From Tulasnella sp. 424 (lineage: Eukaryota; Basidiomycota; Agaricomycetes; Cantharellales; Tulasnellaceae), in assembly GCA_019633425.1 (NCBI GenBank), contig WSUB01000040.1:62001-126000 (forward strand): DNA of 64,000 nt, given 5' to 3'. Under the pieces are notes generated by a model. It did no database searches. It had not been told where the DNA came from and saw nothing but the letters and a program-made list of their open reading frames with translations. The translations under genes were made by a program, and so were the position numbers. Positions 23,413 through 31,781 of the stretch are shown one piece after another (positions within the stretch are counted from its first letter, which is position 1; every line of letters starts with the position of its first letter).

Positions 23413-23884
23413 ATGTCTAGTGCGTCTCGGCACCGTTTGTAATCTTCTATTCTGCTGGCTTACCGCATTTTCCAACGACAGGCAACCCGTCTGAACAATA
23501 CCGTATGCAGCTCAATACTATTGCGCAAGCCAAATACGCCACCTTCGAAGTCAAGGTTAGTTTGTTGTGAAACTCACCTCCGATAAGATTGCTGATGATG
23601 GAAATGTGGCGCTTGTAGACCTACCAGACGGCACCCGCCAACAATCCGACATGGGTGGCTACGATAACAGGTATGTCCGACTGTATAATCAATGTCAAAC
23701 CTCGAACTAACGCGCTTATGGCTGCTAAGTCACCGGCATTGCTCCTGGCCTGTCAAGGTCTATATACGTTGGGACCGTTTGCCAGGGCGTTGGACCGTCA
23801 AAGAGCTTAGCGACCGACGCGGCGTCGGAGCAGATGCTCCGTGTTTTCGCAGCTTGTGGCGTTGTGCCTACTATGAGACGATAG
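23413..23884 (+). CDS. Small single-dsRBD protein (D4)
   Basis: Exons 23413-23419, 23482-23555, 23619-23670 and 23730-23884 have exactly the sizes of D3 (7, 74, 52, 155 nt) and give 95 residues. Helix 1 is YRMQLNTIAQAKYATFEV, the strand is TWVATITVTG, and helix 2 is GPSKSLATDAASEQMLRVF. As in D3, the GPxH loop is lost (APANNPTW). The third intron ends in AAG|T, an ordinary AG acceptor. D3 and D4 are recent duplicates with their promoters; both have stayed open while other repeat parts decayed, which suggests they are still used. D4 lies about 810 nt upstream of the intact kinase-dsRBD gene on the same strand. Confidence 0.85.
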
Positions 23885-24695
23885 ACGCTCGAATTTGAAT
23901 CGGCTTATAGTGTAAATTCAGGTAAGAACTTCTTTGTGTCTGGTCTTAGCAATGTAGATACATCTGAAATCCCCGTCTTCCAGGCTGTTTGTTCTTCGTT
24001 ATATTAGCTGAGATACCCCCTCCTTAATTCTTTGGACACTTGGACAATACCCATGCAGCGTGTAGCTTAGATATGTATTCCCGAATGTCTTGTATGAATA
24101 CTATGGTTGTTATTTCTTGGTTCTCTCTGGGGATCTCGACATGTAGGGCCGATCGGAAGAAGGGCGGTTATTAACGTCCAGCAGACCGACTTCAGGAGAT
24201 TTAAGCAGCAACGACTCTGATGACTAGCCTAACAGGGTGCTCTGATTTTGTGTTGCTGGCAAGCTAGTATTTCGCGTTGGAAATTAGGACCTGCGAGGAG
24301 CGCGAAGCTCCTACCAAGCGGGAAACGAATAGATGATCGATTCTTAACGAAATGAAAGAAACAGTGCCCTCAGGGGTTCCTTCTTGACATCCATTTTCAT
24401 ACCCGTGAATTCAATGCCCTCCTCCAGTAACGCTGGTACCTATCAGGGCATATGGACAAGGCTGGGAGACGTTCTCGCAGAGATGGCGTGCAAAGATATT
24501 CAATCTGCTTATCCAGCATCATTCTCAATAATCGCATTTGAGACATGGAGAACGATGGGAAACATAAGTTGTGCACGTTGGTGGCACGAGTCTGTGGCGC
24601 TACCCGTGAGACCGACATGCGAGCGGACTCTTGCACCATCCCCCCCCCCCGTCGTATCCTATATCTCCGCCAGGGTATCTGAGGGTATCGGGGTC
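23885..24695. repeat. 3' repeat of D4 and upstream region of kinase-dsRBD gene
   Basis: Collinear with 20612-21411 and partly with 27700-28212. A frame that is open in the other copies (around GDMENDGK at 28070) has a 1-nt deletion and a stop here near 24510-24542. This argues that it is 5' flanking or leader sequence and not a conserved exon. A run of about 11 C lies near 24641. Confidence 0.65.
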
Positions 24696-26555
24696 ATGGG
24701 CTCATATCTAAGTACGAGTATGGTTATCCAAGGAGAGTTTGACTCGCAAGAGTCCCGCCAGGGTGATTCAGATTCAGTCGGGGGTGCTGCTGAGGTATGG
24801 TCACCACTTTAATCGCTGAAGTCTTGCCCCCAGATGGCTGGCCCATTTTTACTCACGACATTCATTTTATAAGACCGCACGAAAAAGAAGGAGGGTGGAG
24901 TCGGACAATGTCGCAGGGAATTCCAATTCATTCAGAATAATCGATGAACCTTCGGTCCACCCTGGCGCTCTATCCGGGGAGGACGCCGGAGAACTTGAAG
25001 GAACCCTGGTAGTACCTGGTACTCCTATTCTGGCTGGTGGCTACGCAAACATCTTTCAGGGCACATGGAGAAGCCCCGATGGCACTCCAATGGACGTTGC
25101 CGTCAAAATCCTAAAGCCGGTCCAGCCAACATCGATGTCACTTAGGCTTAGCCTCATCACTTCACAGCGGATAAGGGAAAAGGTGAGAAACGCCACCAAA
25201 ATTAGACTTGAACTCGCTAAACTGTTACTACTACATCCGGAACGCAGCGCCTGAAACGTGAAGTCGCAGTCTGGACCCGGATCGTTCATCCAAATATCCA
25301 CCCTCTCCTAGGATTTAGGACCCAGCCCGAACCTTGTATTGTCAGCCCATGGTGTCAGAATGGAAGTTTGGTGAGCTATCTCGACAACAATCCCAATCTC
25401 TCCCGGCCCAAAAAGATCCAACTGGTGAGTTATTCAACATCACAGTTTTCCTTGTGTTCACTCCATGTCTTTTAGCTAGAACAGATTACGCATGGACTTG
25501 CTTTTCTTCACTCTCAATCACCTCCTATCTGCCACGCTGACATTAAACCCGAGAATGTCCTCATAAACGACCTGTGCGAGGCAACATTATCCGATTTTGG
25601 TTTAAGCCGTGTCATCCAGGAAATCGATATCTCGACCGGTTTTACTACTGGGGATGGACCTAAAGGCAGTCAGAGATTTATGGCCCCGGAGCTTTTCGAA
25701 GAAGACAATCCGAAGCCTACATTAGGAACCGATATTTACGCTTTTGGTGGACTGGTGCTGGCGGTACGTCTTCAAACCGGGGTGTTGAATAGCAACATTA
25801 AGGGCTGGTTATCAGGTCATGAGCGGGAGCCCTCCGTTTGCTCACATCAAGGCACCCGCAAAAGTTATGTTTCGTATAATTAGCGAAGAGCACCCGAAAC
25901 CCGAGGAGCATCCAAAATTAGAGCGAAATGACCCACTTTGGTCTCTAATGGCTCTATGCTGGGCCCGCGAACCTAAGATGCGTCCCACAATAAGCGATGT
26001 CAAGGTCGAAGTTAGTACCCTTGGTTGCAACAATGATATGTCGAGAATTAACCGAACTGACCTTATTTCTGCCTTTTGAATTTAGCTAAAGAGCCGAAAC
26101 GAGCCGACTCAACCCACCACCGCTACCCCGTTGGTCATCACGTCTGTATCGGGCGACCCATACAAACTATACCGGATGTATCTCAATACCATTGAGCAAC
26201 GTGGATACGCCACGTTCAAATTCGAGGTTACTTTGTTGGTAAATCTACCTCCAACAATATTGCTGACGCTGTACATACGGCCCTTGCAGACTTTGCCGAC
26301 CGGACCCACCCACAATCTGACATGGGTGGCCACGGTAACGAGTACGTCCGACTCTGCAATCAATATTAGACTTCAGCCTAACGGGCGTGCGGCTGCTCAG
26401 TCACCGGCGTCGCTCCTAGCCTGTCAGGATTTTTACCCGTCGGGATCACTTTACAAGGCGCTGGACCAACAAAGAACTGGGCGACCGACACGGCGGCGGA
26501 GCAGATGCTTAATCTGCTCGCAACTCATGGCGTTGAGGCTGTTCCAAGAATGTAG
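24696..26555 (+). CDS. TKL-like protein kinase fused to C-terminal dsRBD (KD5)
   Basis: Eight exons (24696-24794, 24874-25182, 25248-25424, 25476-25763, 25816-26010, 26086-26226, 26290-26341, 26401-26555) keep one frame and give 471 residues. Residues 34-41 are a basic, NLS-like TARKRRRV. The kinase spans about 82-356: glycine loop GGYANIFQG (88-96), VAVK with Lys111, a likely helix-C Glu141, catalytic loop HADIKPEN (Asp217, non-RD), DFG at 235-237, MAPE at 264-267, and the late CWAREPKMRPT block typical of TKL-like kinases. Residues about 380-465 are a dsRBD: YRMYLNTIEQRGY, a GPTH loop (retained), TWVATVT, and GPTKNWATDTAAEQML. Its last two exons (52 and 155 nt) equal those of D3 and D4. If the intron at 26011-26085 is retained, translation stops after 23 more codons, giving a kinase-only form. 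The closest known layout is PKR, with reversed order and unrelated kinase class; dsRNA sensing is inferred. Confidence 0.85.
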
Positions 26556-27699
26556 CCGCTCGAATTCTATCACCTTCTTACGTCAAGTCAGGTAAGAGTC
26601 TCTTGGGGCTTGATTATTAGCAAAGTAGACACGCTAAATCTTCGTCTTTCAGGCTTTTTATTCCTCGTTCTTGGGTGAGAAACCCCTCCTGAATTGTTGG
26701 ACACTTGGGCAGTACCCACGCAGTGTGTAGCTTAGATAGGTACTCCCGAGTGTCTTGTATGCGTACTCTGGTTATTGTCTACTTGTTCTGAATGGAAATC
26801 TTGACGCGTATCAAGGTCGAAAGAGGGTGACGATTCCAACAGGTGACCTCTAGGAAATAGCATCAACTCTGATGACGTAACTGAAGAGGGTGCCTGAAAT
26901 CCGTGTTGGTGGTCGGGTGGTACGATGTATTTCACGTTGGATATTAGGACTGGTGAGAAAGATGGAAGAGAATATACCGCCGATGCTTAACTAGGTGAAA
27001 TACGATAGTACCATTCAAAGGTTTCTTCCGAATATATGAAACACTTGGGAGCGGTTTGCGTCCAAGGCATACATGGGGCGACTTCACCCAAATTTGTATG
27101 AGAAGCTAATTCTACTTACAGGGGGATGCGATCAGAAGAAGTCGTCGATCCCCCTTGGTTCGAAGGAGAAGTGATCGAGACAGCAAGTTCTGGGGAATTC
27201 CGGAAGAAGACCCTCATGGATATAGCCATAATTAGAGCTGTAGTGAATCTCGGAAGGCGCTAGATAGATCCCCAAGGCGGATATATGTCTTTTGACTTGT
27301 TGATTCGGACTGACTAGGGCCGAGATACTTGTATCCGCATACCGGAGGTTCTTCTTTGAGCCCTACAAGGAAATAAACGAGTTTGCGACTTCTTCACATT
27401 TTAAGAATATGGCCTACCGGTGGGCTGAAGGACCGCAGCTGCCTTTATACCTCTGTCACCGCCGGAAACGTAACCCGTTCGCTGCGCATTCATCTCGAGG
27501 TAATTTCTTCCAAAAGTTACCATAAATTCGAGTAAAATAGCCCGCGCGACGAGCCGTTCATGCCGTGAGTCCACCGGATCTCGTAGCACTGTATGGAGGA
27601 CCGTGGACTCTCCATTGCTTCCAGGTGTGCGCGGCAGTCGCTAGATGGATATACGACTTCCTTGATCGATGAGTGGGAACATTTTCATTTCTGAACATG
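26556..27699. repeat. Tail region after KD5, repeated after KD6
   Basis: The first 480 nt carry the 3' repeat blocks described for D3. From about 27050 the region is collinear with 30290-30955 (shared AGTTCTGGGGAATTCCGGAAG near 27185 and 30430, ATACTTGTATCCGCATACCGGAGG near 27326 and 30573). Open frames on either strand differ by indels between the copies, so no conserved protein is supported. Confidence 0.6.
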
Positions 27700-28212
27700 T
27701 TTAAATTCAACGTCCAACAGACGGACTTCAGGAGATTTAAGTAGCAGCGACTCCGATGACTAGCCGAACCGGATGCTCTGATTTTGTGTTGCTGGCTAGC
27801 TAGTATGCCGTTCGTATTGAAAATTAGGACCTGCGAGTAGCGCGAGGCTCCGGGCCAAGCGGGAAAAGAATAGACCATCGATTCCCAACGAAGTAAAATG
27901 CAATAGTGCCCTCAGGAGACCCTTCTTTAACATCCATTTTATACCCGCAAATTCACTCCCCTCCTCCAGTAACGCTGGTAATTGGCCAAGGCTAGGAGGC
28001 GTTCACACGGAGATGGCGAGCAAAGATGTTCAATCTGTTCTATCCCGCTTCATTCTTAATAACCACATTGGAGACATGGAGAACGATGGGAAATACAAGT
28101 TGGACACGTTGGCCGCACGAGTCTGTGGCGTTACCCGTGAGACCAAGGTGAAACCGAGTGGACTCTTGCACCATCCCCTCCTCCCCCTGTCATATCGTAT
28201 ATCTCCGCCAGA
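27700..28212. repeat. Orphan dsRBD 3' repeat plus kinase upstream region
   Basis: Starts abruptly with the block that otherwise follows dsRBD genes (GACTTCAGGAGATTTAAG, compare 24185) and runs into the upstream region of the second kinase gene. There is no dsRBD gene in front of it, so a stand-alone dsRBD gene has probably been deleted from this unit. Confidence 0.6.
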
Positions 28213-30000
28213 ATGTCTGAAGATATCGAGATGATGGACTCATATCCAAGTATAAATATTTCCAAGAGAAAGGGCGTTACCCAGGGAGAGTTTGACCCGC
28301 AGCCTGAGGAGGCCGGCCAGGGTGATTCGTATTCAGTTGGGGGAGCTGCTGAGGTACGGTCACCATTTTAGACGCTGGGGACTTACTTCCAAATTGCTGG
28401 CCCATTTATACTCACGAACTTTACTCATTAAGACGGCACGAAAAAGAAGGAGAGTGGAGTCGGACAATATCGCAGGGAATTCTAGTTCATTCGAAATGGT
28501 CGATGAACCCTCGGTCCACGCCGGCGCTCCATTCGGGGAGGACGCCGGAGAACTTGAAGGCAATCTGGTGGCACCTGGTACACCTATCCTCTCCGGTGGT
28601 TATGCAAACATCTTTCTGGGCATATGGAGAAGTCCCGATGGCACTCTAAGAGACGTTGCCGTCAAAATCCTAAAGCCGATCCGGCCAACATCGATGTCGT
28701 GCAGGTATGACCTCATCACCTTACAGCAGAGAAGGGAAAAGGTGAGGGAACCCACCAAAATCAGCCCTGAAGTCGCAAGGCTGTTACTAATACGTCCAGA
28801 ACGCAGCGCCTGAAACGTGAAGTCGCAGTCTGGACCCGTCTCGATCATCCGAATATCCACCCTCTCCTGGGGTTTAGGACCCAGCCCGAACCTTGTCTCG
28901 TCAGCCCATGGTGTCAGAATGGAAATTTGGTGAACTATCTCGACAACAATCCCAATCTCTCCAGACCCGACAAGATCCAACTGGTGAGTTCTTCCATCAC
29001 ATTTTTCCTTGTGCTCACTCCAGGTCTTTGTAGCTCGTACAGACTGCGGGTGGGCTTGCTTTTCTTCACTCTCAAGCACCTCCTATCTGCCACGGGACCT
29101 AAAGGCAGCCACAGATACATGGCCCCAGAGCTATTCGAAGAAGAAAATCCGAAGCCAACATTAGAAACCGATATCTACGCTTTTGGTGGACTGGCACTGG
29201 CGGTAAGTCTTCAAACCGGGGCGTTGGACAGCAGCCTTAGGGCTTGGTTATCAGGTGATGAGCGGGAGCCCCCCATTTGCTCAAATTAACATACCCGCAA
29301 AAGTCATGTTTCGTATACTGAACGAAGAACACCCGAAACCCGAGGAGCATCCAGAATTAGAACGAGATGACCCACTCTGGTCTCTAATCGTTCGATGCTG
29401 GGCCCGCGAACCCAAGATGCGTCCCACAATAAGTGATGTCAAGGTCAAAGTTAGTGCCCCCGGATGCAACAACGATATGTCGAGGACCCACCGAGCTGAC
29501 CTTGTTTCTGCCTGATGAATTTAGCTCAAAAGGCCCCATTGGGACCCTGCTTTTTCGTTTTTCACTCGCACCTCGTTTTCAAGGGGCCCCGACGAGGCCA
29601 TGCAGTTTCGCTCGCTTTTGAACGATTTTGAGCAGAAATGGCGAGTGGCGGGATTCATGTTTGACGTATGTTGTAGATATTGGCCTCGACGCATTGTATC
29701 TGACTCCCTTATCTGGATATCAGGCTTATCACCGCGGCCCAGATCACTGTGGAGAGTGGGTTAGCAAAGTGACTGGTGTGCCCCATTTATGCACCAAGCC
29801 CTAAACTGAAGTCGCGTGCTCATAGAATTTCTTTTGATTTAGTAACTTGGATCGCACGTGATTTAGCCAACAGAATACCGGTTGGAACGGCGAGGGAGGG
29901 CAGGGGTTCCACTAAGGCTCAAGCGACGGACACTGCAAGTAGGATGATGCTTGACCTGTTCGGAAAACATATGTCTGCCCCAGGACGCGAGAAGAAGTGA
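28213..30000 (+). pseudogene. Broken kinase-dsRBD fusion gene (KD6)
   Basis: Paralogue of KD5 with matching exons: 28213-28353, 28433-28741 (309 nt, as in KD5), 28807-28983 (177 nt, as in KD5), then an exon from 29034. In that exon, right after CH of the expected HADIKPEN loop, a 119-nt stretch present in KD5 is missing. The loss removes the catalytic loop, the DFG motif and the activation-segment start, shifts frame and creates a TAA at 29100-29102 after about 231 codons. Downstream exons are still open in the other frame (APE region, CWAREPKMRPT). The C-terminal dsRBD exons at 29525-29665, 29724-29775 and 29843-30000 keep family sizes (141, 52, 158 nt) and a GPDH loop. That dsRBD resembles D2 more than D3-D5. 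A truncated N-terminal product or an RNA role cannot be excluded. Confidence 0.8.
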
Positions 30001-30955
30001 AATTTCCAGAAGTTGAGCCTTTAAGGTTTGCTCGTTCCTCTGGCGAAAGAGATGGGTTGGTCCGCTAATTCCCAATCTGGCCTCAGGAACTAGCATCACT
30101 CTGATGACGTAACCGAGGAGGTGCTTGAAATTTGTGTTACTGGCAAGCCGGTTGGTCTTTCATGTTTGTTATTAGGACTGTCGAGTAGTGGGAAGCACCA
30201 GGTCAGGCGGGAAGAGAAGAGACCAACGGTCTTAACTAGGTGAAATACAAGAGCGTGGCCATTCGGAGGTCTCTTCTTAATGCAGCAACATATCAAATAC
30301 ATTGAGCTATTTATGGCCAAGGCACGCGTGAGGCGAATTCGCCAGAATTTGTATGAGAACCAATTCTGAGGAGATACGATAAGAAGAAGTCGTCGATCCC
30401 CCTTGGTAGGGAGAAGTGATCGAGACGGGCAAGTTCTGGGGAATTCCGGAAGAAGAACGTCATGGATATAGCCATAATTAGAGCTGTAACAAATCTCGGA
30501 AGGCGCTATAGATAGATCTCCGAAGCGAATATGCGTCTTTTTGACTTGTTGATTCATACCGACTCGGGCCGAGATACTTGTATCCGCATACCGGAGGTTC
30601 TTCTCCGAGCCCCGCAAGGAAATAACGAGTTTGCGACTTCTTCACATTCTGAAAATATGACGTGCCGGTGGGCTGAAGGACCGTAGCTGCCTTTATCCCT
30701 CTGCGTCACCATCTCAAACGTAACCCAACGCTGCGCATTCATCTCGAGATAATTTCTTCCCCATATTACCCTAAATTCGAGTAAAACAGCCCACGCAACG
30801 AGCCGTTCATGCCCGAGAGTTCACCGGATCTCGTAGCACCGTGTAGAGGACCGTGGACATTGCCAGCAAATGTCTGCGGCAGTCGCTTGATGGATCTACG
30901 ACTTCCTTGATCGATGAGTGGGAACATTTTCATTTCTGAACATGTTTAAATTGGG
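30001..30955. repeat. Tail region after KD6
   Basis: Begins with the dsRBD 3' block (near 30090-30270) and continues as the second copy of the 27050-27690 tail. A 173-codon minus-strand frame at 30096-30617 is interrupted in the other copy and shows no domain. Confidence 0.6.
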
Positions 30956-31781
30956 AGGCAGATCATGAGGCGTCGGTTGAGAGGGTTACGTCCGCCCAAT
31001 AGGGTTCGACGACGTTCAGCCGCGGTTCAACGTCGGCAGGATCCTTTTATGGCGAGGAGAAGCAGTAACGCAGTCCTCGTGGCGGGAGATGAGCCATCCT
31101 TTTTAGGTTGTGAGAAGCCCAGCGAAATGATTGCCCTGTTTCAGCCGCTTGAAATGGGGAAGCGAGGATATTTCGGAAAGACAGGCGTCATCACGTCAAG
31201 CTTAAGACAAGGTTTCTTTGTTTTTCGTTCTTCCCAGCGAATGACTAAAACGTCGATGAGCGGGAAGTGCTGTGAGAGGTGAAGGGGCATGCGACCTGGA
31301 ATATTAGCATTAGAACCCACGTCAATGGCAGTAGATATTTTGTATTAGAGGAAGGGGATGAGGTGCTGAGACCGTTTTGTGGTTGCTAAGGAAAGAGAAG
31401 CAAATAGACTCCGTAAGCTGGGACTGGCTGGCTTTGCTACGGGACGGCGTGCGACTCCTGCCAGAATAATTTCCATACTGACCAATTTCCCCTTCATCCT
31501 CAACACTCAAACCCCCAACCCCCCTCTTCAACGCCCTAGACGCTCATTCACAAAAGCTCTTTTTCTTCAAAAAAGCTCACCTTTCACCCTTCAATCCCCA
31601 AAGACACGCGAGGGGAAACGGGGACTCGCTTTCCATTCACTCACTCGACTCGCCTTAGACATCACATCTTTCCAGCCAGCCTCGTGTCCAAAGACCGCAT
31701 TTCCATATTCTCTCCTTTACTCTCCGTTCGCGTCCTTCACTCCCAAACCACAGGAGGGTACACGTCCATTTCAACCCATCC
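30956..31781. other. Intergenic; RhoGEF promoter region
   Basis: Unique sequence after the repeats. No domain is seen in the short frame at 30965-31282. From about 31480 the sequence becomes strongly pyrimidine-rich (CCCCAACCCCCCTC), as is common in fungal promoters and leaders of housekeeping genes. Confidence 0.45.

Noticed and set aside
24384..24812. 142-codon frame upstream of the intact kinase
   Set aside because: Its first part has a 1-nt deletion relative to the other copies; only the last part (from 24696) lies in the kinase frame, as exon 1.
30096..30617. 173-codon minus-strand frame after KD6
   Set aside because: The matching copy at 27050-27590 is interrupted and differs by indels that are not multiples of three.
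18801..30955. The repeats as a transposon
   Set aside because: No terminal inverted or long terminal repeats, target duplications, transposase or reverse transcriptase were found; segmental duplication explains the pattern.
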